Shown here in pieces: positions 53,850 through 64,000 of a DNA stretch of 64,000 nt (its first letter is position 1; the number at the start of each line of letters is the position of its first letter). Origin of the DNA: Jacaranda mimosifolia (taxonomy: Eukaryota; Streptophyta; Magnoliopsida; Lamiales; Bignoniaceae); contig CM032128.1 of the NCBI GenBank assembly GCA_018894105.1, positions 34,668,299 to 34,732,298 of the forward strand, in the 5' to 3' direction. The position numbers and the translations under genes are program-made. Below the pieces are notes generated by a model. The model did not search any database and was not told where the DNA came from. It saw nothing but the letters and a program-made list of their open reading frames with translations.

Positions 53850-55080
53850 TTTACTCATTATTTAGTTTGATTGCAGAACTTATGTTTGTTGGATGTTATG
53901 TAATAGATTGTTTCACTAGTAATGACTCGCCTTCTTTTTTCTTGTGCTCTTGTTTCAGGAGCTTTTGGATACACTTGTTATCTTTAGTGCTCTTTTATTT
54001 GCTTTGCGCATTAAAATTTTGGACAAATTCATGTTGGAGGACAAGTTACTCTCATACTTGATGTTGGCTGGAAAGAACATTTGTCTAGATACAGTTTTCT
54101 TTCCTTACCTCCTAAATTCATGCATCTTGGGCCCGAAGAACGGTGTTTTTGCTACTGATCAAAGCAATGAAACAAAATGTGCTACTAATATTTGTGTTTA
54201 TGGGGGCGTACATGAAATTTATAGTGGTGGGCGTAATTTTCGTGTTCTTCATGGATTATACATGTGTTCATTCGTATTGCTGTGTTAGAAGACTTAATTA
54301 ACCTAGTGTGGTCCAGACTCTCAAAGCCGTTAGGTGGATTCTCACGTTTTTGATTTGCAACAGAAATATGAGTCATATGTACCTAGTTTAGCTCTTTGGA
54401 TTCAGTTCAAATCATAAGATTGAACTGTTGAAGTCTGGGATTTTTTTAATTGCAGGATCTCTGTAGTCTTGACAGAATTAAGTTCTATTTCACTTGATTT
54501 ATGTATGTATATTTATACACATGTAAGTAGAACTTCCGATCACATTTTGTGTTTTGTCGATGGGACAAAGGCTACTTAACATTTCACTTGATATCAGTCA
54601 TTAATATCTTCTGCATCCTTTTCGGTCCTACCCACCAACCAGGAATTATATGTTGAGCTTTGCTTTTCATAGAAGTCTACAAATTGTTTTATTTTTTTAA
54701 AAGAGAATTATGATTGCTTCTTTAATTATTTTTGTGAAATTTGAGATGGTAGTTCTTCTGTTCGCTTGAATGAGAATTTATTACGTAATTATCTATTTGA
54801 TTGACGATCAATCTTTCTTGCTTAATATCTATTGAGCAACTATTTATTTGAATCTGGTGCTCGATCTCTCTTGCTTACTATCTATCGATTCAGTGTATGA
54901 GGTTTAGTGTGAAGTAGACAATCTTTATATCAAAGATCGAACACACATTGGACAAGATATTGTTTTATTATCTAGTCCTTAACATACAAGGACATCCTCA
55001 AAAAACTATTTTTTTTCTTATGTCAAGGACTAGGTAATAAAAAAACTAAATGTTTTTCAAGAGCAAATTGCCACATTAAA
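53850..55080. other. RPL18 3' flank and spacer
   Basis: 3' UTR-like DNA; the open frame at 53944-54288 is not a recognised protein. Nothing else seen. Confidence 0.4.
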
Positions 55081-55084
55081 TTTT

Positions 55085-55815
55085 ATAATACTAGCCTACT
55101 AGGGCACTCTAGGGTAGGGTAGGTGTGGGTGGGGGTTGGGTACCCCCATTGCGAGTACTCGAGGGCTAGGGTATCATTTTTAGATACTTGAGTCCTGACC
55201 CCCATTTGATGGGGGTACCCTTAGGTAAGGGGTATCCCAAAACCCCCACTAATTTTTTTTTATATTTTTAATAGATAAAAATTAAAATTTTGTTAATTTA
55301 TTATTTATTTTTGTCGTAAACCAATTGATAACACTACATTTTATTGTTCACAAGTTTTAAATTCTACATAATATATAATTTTAAAACTTAACTATAAATA
55401 TTAATGTCTAATATATAATGTTAGACATGATATATACATCATATATTGATGATAATATTTTGTCAATATCATCATTATCCTTTATTCATCACAAATTTAC
55501 AATTCAACTTCACACTTCACAATAATATTTCATTACAAGTCACAAAAGCATTAAATCCAAATATTTGAACAAATTCCAAAAATAAAACCAACAAAATTTT
55601 CAAAGAAAAATTGTTTAAATGTATAATACTATAATTTTTTTAAAAAAAATAATAAAATGGCCGATTGGGTATCAAGTACCCCAAACCAATAATACTTCAC
55701 CCGAAAATTTTTGGGTAACCCTATAAAAATCCAACCATAATAGAAAATACCCAATAAAACCGAATCGGGTTGGGTGCCCCTAAATCCGAATCCGAGTCCC
55801 ACCTTACCCTAGGGA
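55085..55815. mobile_element. Degenerate DNA transposon with GGGTTGGG/CCCAACCC ends (probable)
   Basis: The left end is a run of TAGGGTAGGGTAGG and GGGTGGGGGTTGGGTACCCC; the right end (55730-55810) is CCCGATTCGG-like sequence closing with CCCACCTTACCCTAGGG, roughly inverted to the left. The centre is AT-rich. I found no clear target duplication. Non-coding. Confidence 0.4.
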
Positions 55816-56189
55816 GTAGGGAGTTAGTTGTGGACGGTAAATGAAACGACATAAACGTGACTAGATTACCCGTTGAAACACAACAATTGGAGTGTCCAAA
55901 AGTACATTAAATGAGAAAAGAACTCGCTTAGGCCCAAAATTAGATTTTAGGTTAGAATTAAGAATTGAAAAATGAAAATTTTATGTGTACCGTAATATTG
56001 TTCTAAAAAATACTGATCGACAAATAATAATGTTGTGTTACAAATTTGATACATTTAAAAAATATTAGAAGAAAATTTAGGAATTTAATTAAAATATAAG
56101 CAAAATATTTAATATCAAAATCTAAAATATTTCATGAAGCAATATCAATTATCTTTTGGACCTCACACCCATTATACATTCTTACACCT

Positions 56190-56885
56190 TTTATAAAGTC
56201 AAAAAGTCTGCATTGAGTTCTCTATTTTATCTTATATTTAAATTAATATACTAATTTGATAAATATATATCAAGTGTATCTGATTTTGAATAAATTATTT
56301 AAAAAAATATACATATTATATATTTAATACATATATCAAAAACCTACTATACATACCTACATCCTTGTGAAGTCAAAAGTCTACTCTAAATCCTTTATTT
56401 CCTTTTATATTTCAGTTAATATTTCATTTTGATGAATACATATCAACATATTTGATTCTGATTTTTTTTTAAAATTTAATACACATACCATATATACATA
56501 AATAAAATAATAGATAATACAATTTCTTTTTTAACAAATAGTACATAATTCATAATTGGCGCCCTTACACACTCTTCACCTTTTTTGAAGTAAAAAAGTC
56601 TACATTGAATTCTTTATTTTATTTCATATTTAAGCTAATATACCAATTTAATAAATATATATTGAATATATCTGATTTTAATTTAATTTTTTTTTATAAA
56701 TTTAATATAGATATCATATATTTAATACACATATCAAGCACTAATTATACACTCCATCTATTATGAAGTCAAAAGTCTACTATAAATCCTTTATTTTCTT
56801 TTATATTTTAACAAATTAATACATATCAAATATATTTGATCCTAAATTAATTATTTTTTTTAAAAAATTTATTATACATACCATA
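56190..56885. repeat. Higher-order tandem repeat: two A-B pairs, period about 395 bp
   Basis: The motif GAAGTCAAAAGTCTAC (with variants) recurs at about 56193, 56368, 56586 and 56764. Units 1 and 3 share GTCT(A/G)CATTGA(G/A)TTCT; units 2 and 4 share AGTCTACT(C/A)TAAATCCTTTATTT. So the array is (A B)(A' B'), with pair periods of 393 and 396 bp. It ends about 130 bp before the epoxide hydrolase start and so probably lies in its promoter. Confidence 0.65.
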
Positions 56886-57019
56886 TATTGCACATATGTA
56901 GGAAAGAAAAAAGTCTTATAAATGGCACATAATTGGCACACTTTTCCAAAACCCAAAGCCCACCGGCCACCGAGAACCTCCATCCACCCACCCACAGGAA
57001 GATCCAAGAAACGTTAACG

Positions 57020-59193
57020 ATGGACAAAATCCAGCACAAGAATATCCGCACAAACGGCATTAACCTCCACGTGGCGGAAATCGGCGAGGGTCCCGCCGTC
57101 CTATTCCTCCACGGCTTCCCGGAGCTATGGTACTCGTGGCGCCACCAGATGCTATCCCTTTCTTCCAGGGGCTACCGCGCTATCGCCCCCGACCTCCGTG
57201 GCTTTGGGGACTCCGACGCGCCGCCGTCCGCCTCCAGCTACACCGCTTTCCACATCGTCGGCGATTTGGTGGGACTGTTGGATACTTTGGGCCTGGACAG
57301 GGTTTTTTTGGTGGGCCACGATTGGGGAGCTGTTATGGCCTGGTATTTCTGCTTGCTTCGGCCCGATAGAATTAAGGCTTTGGTTAATATGAGCGTTGTG
57401 TTTCAGCCGAGGAATCCGGCGAGGAAGCCCGTGGAGTCTATGCGGGCGATTCTCGGCGACGATTATTATATCTGCCGATTTCAGGTACTGTTGTATTGAT
57501 ACGGTTGACTCTGTTTTTGGCCTTTGCAAGTTTATGTTTGGTTGGTAACAGAGTGGAATTATCGGGCTTCGAATTTTCAAAGATCATGGAGAATATTTAT
57601 TTTCTATTTATTTTTATTTTGCATTATTGAGAATATTTCTTCATATGAGGTCCTAAACCCTAAAATTATTCAAAAATTTCAAGTTGTATTATAAATTCTT
57701 ATATATGTAAAATGTTTTTGAATTTTATAGATATTATATTTATTTTAAAATATTTTTTTTAAGTATTTAAACAAAATATAATTTTAAAGCGAATAAAATG
57801 GTTAGCACTAATAATTTTATCATTAATCATAATTAAAATTATTAAAAAAATTTAGATTTTTTTAAAGATTACTTTAAGGGGTCAATTGCTCCAACTTTTT
57901 ATATGTGTAGTGTGAAAATAAATAAATAAGTATTAAAATGTTAAAAACAAATTAAGAAACAATTCTTTTTGAAAAAATTATCAAACACTTACAAAATTTG
58001 AAAATCTTTCAAACATTAAATATCTTATAGTATTAATTTTCACTATCGAACTTCACTACACCATGATCACAATTGTTTATCTAGTTTAGAACTTTCAAAT
58101 CACATGATTTGACCTTCTTAAGATTGGAAAATCATTCTTGCAGCCGCTCATGAAGTTTTCTTCTTGTAAAGTAGAATCAAAGGCATAAATATTAATACTT
58201 CTAGCTGGTTAAATACTATTATTATTCATTGGTTTCTTGGTTAGAAACCTGGAGAGGCTGAGGAGGAGTTTGCTCGCGTCGACACTGCAAGATTGATCAA
58301 GAAGTTTTTGACTTCAAGGAATCCAGCTCCTCCTCGAGTGCCTAAAGAGGTCGGCTTTGGGGGCTCGCCCCACAAACCAATCACAATGCCATCTTGGTTG
58401 TCAGAAGACGATGTTCGATACTATGCTAGCAAATTCAACCACAAAGGCTTCACAGGTGGATTGAACTACTATCGAGCTTTGGACTTGTAAGTATTGCTCG
58501 TCCATTTGGCCTTGTTATTTTGTTATAACAAACTTTTTCTTTGCTAAGTTGAACTAGCTTTTTTTATAGAACTGATTCTCTTTTCCCCTGGTTTAAACAC
58601 ATCCCATTTGTAGTTTGCTGTATTATCTCGATTGAGAACATTTATGCTCTGTAAATACTTTGTTTCTTGCATGTTGAACATAGGGATTTTGTGTTTGTAA
58701 ACATACTTCGGGAAATGTTTTAAAAAACAACACATAAGTTTTAAAATAAGATATAACATATTATAAGTTCAAAAAATATTTATAAAATGTAGGAATTGAT
58801 AAAATATTTAAAATAAATGCAAACGCCCTATAAGATGTAGGAGCTTATAAGATCTTTTACATAAACTTAGTCGAATGCTCTCTTAGTTCCTTATAGGACA
58901 AACTAATAATGCAAGGCGTTTAACGTCTTCTTTCTCATTGATGCAGAAATTGGGAGATCATGGCACCATGGACCGGGGTGCAAATAAAAGTCCCCGTGAA
59001 GTTCATCGTTGGGGACCTTGACGTTACTTACAATACACCAGGAGTTAAGGAATACATACGCAATGGCGGGTTCAAAAGACAGGTGCCATTTTTGCAAGAA
59101 CTGGTTATCATGGAAGGAGTGGCTCACTTTCTCAACCAAGAAAAACCAGAGGAAATCAATGATCATATTTATGACTTCATTCAGAAGTTCTGA
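57020..59193 (+). CDS. Soluble epoxide hydrolase (alpha/beta hydrolase fold), 317 aa, 3 exons
   Basis: Hydrolyses epoxides, typically epoxy fatty acids in plants, to diols; cytosolic by lack of any targeting peptide. Exons: 57020-57484, 58245-58486, 58947-59193; GT-AG and in frame (954 nt). Oxyanion-hole motif HGFPE at 31-35; nucleophile Asp101 in VGHDWG; lid tyrosines around 214-215 and 230-231 (GGLNYYRAL); charge-relay Asp261 (GDLDV) and His296 (GVAHF), so the active site is complete. An in-frame ATG at 56933 would add 29 Pro-rich residues; the start at 57020 (MDKIQHKNI) matches family length. Intron 1 (760 bp) is AT-rich. In Arabidopsis an epoxide hydrolase gene adjoins SEC15B. Confidence 0.95.
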
Positions 59194-60145
59194 TCTGGGC
59201 TGTCTGGTTTTCGCAGGTAAAATCAAAGATACTTGGGACAGGGACTTTATTGTTGTTTCATTTTGTATTTCCTTACCATCTCAGTTCCTAGTCTGCCTGA
59301 AATGCATGCTTCAATTGTGCCTATTGTGCATGTATGTACATATCTAAGGGTACATTTATCAATAAATGTTGCATTTCTCTCAGGCATTTTGTTTAAGAGA
59401 TCAATTCTTGCTGCACAATGGCCAGAATCCAACAACGGTTCCCTATATCAGGTTTTGGGTTAATTATAGCACTGGAACTTGGATCCCACTTCAAGGCTCA
59501 ATTAGCCCAAAACATGATATATGCAAGGCCCATATCATAAGCCCTCCAACTAACGAAAAATCGAAAATCAAGCGACTTCATTGAAAAAAAAGATAGGGTA
59601 TGCTTTAGAGAGTAGAGTATGTGAACTAGGACATGCGTTTTTTACACGATAAGTTACTCTTCCATTTTCAACATTTTTGGAATATTTAAATTTGATTCTA
59701 AGTATTCGTGGTACGAATTGAAGCATATATTAGTAATATTGCAATAAAACGGTTCATAATATTAAGATGATTCTCACATGCAATAATACAACACCTAAAT
59801 GCTATCAATGTTAAGTATAATCATTAATGAGAAAAATGAAAAGTATCATATTCTGACTCAAACATTAAACAAACGAATTCTTTAAGCAAATGCATTCTCC
59901 AGATCGAGACACACCATATTTATTTTCATTATAACAATTTCAAATATCCTCTATTTTAAATCCATAGTGCATCAATTTGTTCTAAAAAAGACAATATTAG
60001 TGTGGAAAAGGCTAAAAATTTTCATTTTCAAGAAATCTAATGTTATAACCTAAAAAGAGGAAGCTAAGTAAATTCATTTCAGATTATGAAGAATCATAGA
60101 ATTTATTGGGGGTGTCCATCATGCTAGCTTCATGCTAGTATCCCT
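59194..60145. other. Epoxide hydrolase 3' flank and spacer
   Basis: 3' UTR-like DNA to about 59600, then AT-rich sequence. Short frames only; no gene recognised. Confidence 0.45.
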
Positions 60146-61037
60146 CATCAGCCAGTGGCGACTTTCATCACTATGCAGATCACATGGCCGTTTGACCAGT
60201 GGGGAGTCGATATAGTGTGGTCCTTTTCGAAAGCTACTAGACAAAGAAAGTATATGATCGTGGCGGTCAAATACTTCACCAAATGGGTCGAAGTTGAGGC
60301 TATGCCCAAAATCACAAATGCCGTGATAAGGGGTTTCTTATAGAAGAATATCATTTATCGTTTTGGCTTATCTAAAGTTCTCATATATGACAACGACACC
60401 TGATTTCAAAGTAAACAAACCAGATAATGGTGCGAAGATCTCGGAATTAAGTAACATTTCACTTCGGTCAGAAATCTGCAAGCTAATGGTCAAACAAAGG
60501 TCAACAACAAAATTGTTCTCGACCACATAAAAACTCGTTTGGAAGGCTCCAACGCTAGCTAGGCAGATGACCTATCGGGAGTCCTTTGGGCCTATTGGAC
60601 CACCCCGCGGAGGGCCATCGGACAGAGCCCATATTGTTTGGTATATGGTTCGGAGGTAGTTATCCCTGCAGAATTGATTCAACATACGGCTCAAGGTATA
60701 CACTATTATCCGATCAGAAACAAAACCAAAAGAGAATTCGACCTCAAAACAATCGACGAGCTCTGACAACAAGCTTTCACAAAAATTTAAAGGTAAAGGT
60801 CTATCATGGCCAAGCATTATGATAAATGTATCAAGCCCAGATGTTTTTAGGTAGGAGATCTTGTTCTCAAAAAGGTGGAAATCTCTAGATTCATTGGCAA
60901 ATTCAACCTGAAGTGGGAAGGACCATACTCCGTAGTCCAAGTAGCAAAGTATAACTCCTATCAATTGGTTGATCTAGCTGGTAATTAGCTACCATGCCTA
61001 TGGAATGCAATTAACCTTAAGACGTTTTATGTGTAGA
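60146..61037 (+). pseudogene. Ty3/gypsy integrase remnant (Tat lineage probable)
   Basis: The translation shows a retroelement integrase core with many stops and frameshifts: WPFDQWGVDI (first Asp) followed by TKWVEVEAMPKIT, a YDND segment (second Asp), and an ANGQTKVNN segment where the third catalytic acid appears replaced by Lys. The C-terminal part has [17 protein letters not shown] and GKFNLKWEGPYSVVQV, typical of the pol end in plant Ty3/gypsy elements. No reverse transcriptase is present, so the element is 5'-truncated. Inactive. Confidence 0.88.
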
Positions 61038-61079
61038 CTGTATTGTACAGAACACACATATTCTAATGAATTTCCTTTC

Positions 61080-61285
61080 GCAACCCCGCAGTTGCATGAT
61101 TAATGTTGTGTTAAATTCAATCACTAAACAATGATCAAGTCGATCCTGCAGTCACATGATTAACACTATGTCAAATTCAATCACTTAACAGTGGTCAAGT
61201 TGACCCCACAGTCGCATTATTAAAATCATGATTAAATTATTAAACAATGACCAAGTCGATCCCACAGTCGCATGATGATTTACAT
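61080..61285. repeat. Tandem repeats of about 56-60 bp downstream of integrase
   Basis: About 3.5 copies with the motif CC(G/C)CAGT(C/T)GCATGATTA recur near 61085, 61146, 61205 and 61260, separated by ...AATCACTAAACAATGACCAAG-like sequence. Tandem repeats between pol and the 3' LTR are known for Tat-lineage elements such as Ogre. Confidence 0.75.
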
Positions 61286-61401
61286 ACTTAGAGTTGAAGT
61301 TTATTCACTATAGATTTAAATTAACCCCAATTCTCAAATATACATGTTTGCAATGAACAGTGTATGCTTTTTACTTTGACGAAAAGATGCATAATTGAAT
61401 G

Positions 61402-61923
61402 TTAAAGTTCGCAACAAAATTGAAGTATAATCCATAAGGCCCTTGAGGTCTTACATCTTTCAGAAAACAAAAAGAAAATTAGAAATAGCATCGCCTCATC
61501 AACCACCTCATCAACTACTTTCAGCAGCTCATCGATCGAGTTTAGTCCTACATTCAAGGAAGGTCCTTTGACCTCTTGCTCAGGCGGCTTACCATGAGTT
61601 GCTCCAGTAGGCTGCGAAGGCCCCGGCTCCTCAGTCAGAAATAGCCAACCACTGTCAGGAAAGAAACTCACCACATTCACCTCATTATTCTTCATTTCCT
61701 AGGCAAACTCTCCAGCAAACCCAAACTCCTCCCCTATTGGGATAACCCAAGGAAGAGATGGAACATTAGTCTCATCCCCTTCGGCAGGGGCATTTTCATC
61801 AAAGGCTTTAAGGCGCTCGCTTTTATTCACATCGAGTCGGGCCTTATCCTCTGACCGAAACTCATATCCCATGAACTCCAGCTGCACCAAGACACGGTCG
61901 AAGTCCTCCTTCGCATTATCCAT
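61402..61923 (-). pseudogene. Antisense ORF in the 3' region of the Ty3/gypsy element, one in-frame stop
   Basis: The minus-strand frame runs from the ATG at 61923 through 74 codons, meets a TAG (61699-61701), and continues in the same frame to about 61402. The first part is acidic (MDNAKEDFDRVLVQLEFMG... GEEFGFAGEFA), the second Pro/Glu-rich with a hydrophobic end. It lies downstream of integrase and opposite in orientation. Extra antisense ORFs in exactly this position have been reported for Tat-lineage elements (Retand/RIRE2 type). Function unknown; this copy is broken. Confidence 0.5.
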
Positions 61924-62068
61924 ACTGAAGGTTACGCTCGCATCAAGGCTGAGGAAAGAATAAACTGTTGAATAGCTTTCTTTCAGATCCCAGGTAGCAC
62001 CTTAAAAAACTCAACTCAAGCGTATCGCATCACACTCTCATAGCCATGCGCTTGACCTAACTCGGAGT

Positions 62069-64000
62069 GTAATGCCCAAAAATTTTGCTTCTTATTTAAT
62101 CGATTTATTGCCTTAATTTACTTTATTTACTTAATCTTTATTGAGGTATTTATAGAAAGTAATAATTTCCTCATAATAATATTATATTGTTGCTAGAAAT
62201 AAGTAAATGAGATCCTAGGAATTGAAATAAAATAGTTAGTTTAATTATAAGATATTTCTAACCCTAGAGAGAATTATAATCAGAGTCTCAGTTAAAAATT
62301 AAACACTTAGTCCACATATATAAGTCTCATACTCTAAAACCCTAGCCACACATACACACACACACACACACACAAAAAGAGAGAACGGCGGAAGAAAAGA
62401 AAGGAAAACAAGAAGAAGTCAGCGAGTGCAAGAGTTAATTTTTCTGTTCACTCAAAGTAACCTCCTCCGTTGGAAGTAGAGAAGAAAAGGTAATCCCAAT
62501 CCGTTAGTTCTGTTTACGGCCAAATTTGATGTAAGAAGTTGGGATTTTGGATGTGTAAATTGCTTTGTTATGAGATAATAAGGGGAGCCGCAAATGTGGA
62601 CCAACGAAAAAGGGGGGCCAATTGGAATTGCAATTACAACAAATCTAGCCGCAATTGTTGACTAGAAATTAATTTTGACTTGCTATCTAGTGTTTGTGTT
62701 ATATGTATTCTTGCATCCCATAAACTTATGATGGACAGAGAAGAGAAGATAGATACTCAGCCACCATTGTTGACCTTGATGTTATGTGGTAGTGCTATAT
62801 GTACATATATATATATATATATGAAGTCAAATAGATTACCTTGCGTATATGTAGTTTATGTATACATTAAATCTAATAGCCTAACTAGTGCATGCGAAAT
62901 ACTGTGTATATATATACATAGCTATTTTAAGTGATTTTGTTCTTCTATGTGTTGCAATTTTAAATATGTATTGGATGTAAGATTACATGAGGAACAGCAT
63001 CCGAATGTCTATATAAATATACATATATGTATATTTACAACAAACCCAGTTGATTAAGTATACTTGGGATTAAATTATAGTGTGTCTAGATGATTAGTTT
63101 TAATTGTTTTGGAACTGATCCTTATTGCTATCGACAAAGAGGGGGGGGGGGGAGAATTCGAAGTTCCTAGTTATATTGAAGGGAATGATACTATGAATGG
63201 TGTATGTTCTAGTGCAATTAAGATTCTATATACTAGTTATTAACTAAGTTAAATAATCCAATTATTTCGGCAGGTGTACCAAGACTAGGTACGATAAAGC
63301 GGACTGATTTGATCAACAAGTACAGTGAGTGCCTAAACTTATAAATATCATATATTATTATGTTTCAAAACCCAGAAGGATATATATTATTATATAATCA
63401 TTTATGCATTATTTTCAACTTACACTGCACTATATATTCCACTGCGCACCAAAAAGAAATCCTTTTCTTGTTTCATTTCTACACAAAGAGAAATCTTTTT
63501 CTTGGTTATTTTCGCACAGAAAGAAATTATGTTTTCTTGTTTTAACCTTGGAAAAGAATACCTTGTTTTATGATTTTAATGCTTTTACGCTACCAGTTAA
63601 ATTCGATGATCAACATATTACTGTTACTGTTACTGTTACTGTTACTGTTACTGTTAGTTGGATCCAACTTGGTCTGGGTGTGCGAGGGACTTCACTGGGC
63701 AGCAGCGGGCTAGCCGGTTGAACCCCAAGCCCCTATGGCCTAATCCCCCCAGTGCACAACAGAAGCCGTTTGTGGCTGAGGTGGGTCGTAGGAATTCCCG
63801 GGGACGCTCGGGCACTGTTTGGTAAGGTCGCACCTTGCCCGGAGCGATAAGGGACTGTTACGGGGGAGCCATAAGGTTGACTGGCTACAGCGAAACTGAC
63901 TGATCATCGTATTTAATTTGATAGTTTGGGAAATTATTTAACAAAGTTTTGATTGGATACTGATTGATCATTTATAGATTTCTCAACTGTTGTTGCTAGA
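62069..64000 (+). mobile_element. Probable long LTR (chromovirus/Tekay-like), running off the window
   Basis: Starts near TGTAATGCCCAAAAATTTTG, a start I associate with long LTRs of plant Tekay/Del-type Ty3/gypsy elements. A TATA-like ATATATAAG is at about 62316, followed by AAACCCTAGCC, a CA microsatellite (62351-62372), and a purine-rich leader-like stretch. A GC-rich block follows at 63660-63890. No protein domain is visible. Whether it is a full LTR or a gene leader cannot be settled inside this window. Confidence 0.4.
63618..63656. repeat. TTACTG hexanucleotide microsatellite
   Basis: About 6.5 perfect copies of TTACTG. Because the unit is 6 bp, frames stay open through it (Thr-Val repeats), producing a spurious 105-codon frame. 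Confidence 0.95.

Noticed and set aside
57127..57580. Overlapping frames on both strands within epoxide hydrolase exon 1
   Set aside because: Shadows caused by the GC-rich exon; the epoxide hydrolase frame has all catalytic motifs.
63404..63721. 105-codon frame with Thr-Val repeats
   Set aside because: Generated by the TTACTG microsatellite; flanks show no domain.

Overview
This window is nuclear DNA of a flowering plant, most likely a eudicot. It has AT-rich intergenic DNA, GT-AG introns, plant-specific protein families (DUF538, LEA5/SAG21, a SAP-WGR PARP2), a chloroplast-derived psbB fragment, and dense transposon debris (MULE, hAT, Tourist-like MITEs, tRNA-derived SINEs, a Helitron end, Ty3/gypsy). 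Nothing in it allows a species call. All exon models below were made by eye from splice sites, reading frame and family knowledge.

Layout, left to right. (1) 1-7.1 kb: the end of a tandem block. It holds the last codons of a first PARP2 copy (1-69), its 3' flank interrupted by a 1.7 kb MULE (451-2148), hAT debris, and a frameshifted MED28 pseudogene (5696-7087). (2) 9.6-20.6 kb: the second, complete copy of the block, with a 19-exon PARP2 gene (9765-17137) followed by an intact MED28 gene (19252-20582). This PARP2 carries three SAP modules because one exon has been duplicated. (3) 21.2-24.4 kb: U1A snRNP protein on the minus strand, convergent with MED28. (4) 24.7-32.7 kb: transposon-rich spacer, including a solo LTR nested in a hAT element. 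(5) 33.06-33.53 kb: LEA5/SAG21-type gene. (6) 35.4-37.4 kb: two tandem-repeat arrays and LTR-like sequence. (7) 38.0-44.4 kb: four intronless DUF538 secreted-protein genes, all on the minus strand. (8) 45.7-48.1 kb: single-exon exocyst subunit SEC15 (minus). (9) 51.0-51.8 kb: plastid psbB fragment split by a hAT element. (10) 52.07-53.85 kb: RPL18. (11) 57.02-59.19 kb: soluble epoxide hydrolase. (12) 60.1-62.0 kb: decayed Tat-lineage Ty3/gypsy element with an antisense ORF; from about 62.07 kb probably another LTR.

The genes are housekeeping or stress genes: DNA-damage signalling (PARP2), transcription (MED28), splicing (U1A), mitochondrial stress protection (LEA5), exocytosis (SEC15), translation (RPL18) and epoxide/oxylipin metabolism (epoxide hydrolase). 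There is no operon-like logic. From memory, the order PARP2 - LEA5 - DUF538 - SEC15B - epoxide hydrolase is the reverse of Arabidopsis At4g02340-At4g02390, so this looks like an old conserved segment that has taken in extra genes (MED28, U1A, RPL18), local duplicates and transposons. I see no obvious undescribed molecular system. The most unusual coding feature is the three-SAP PARP2.
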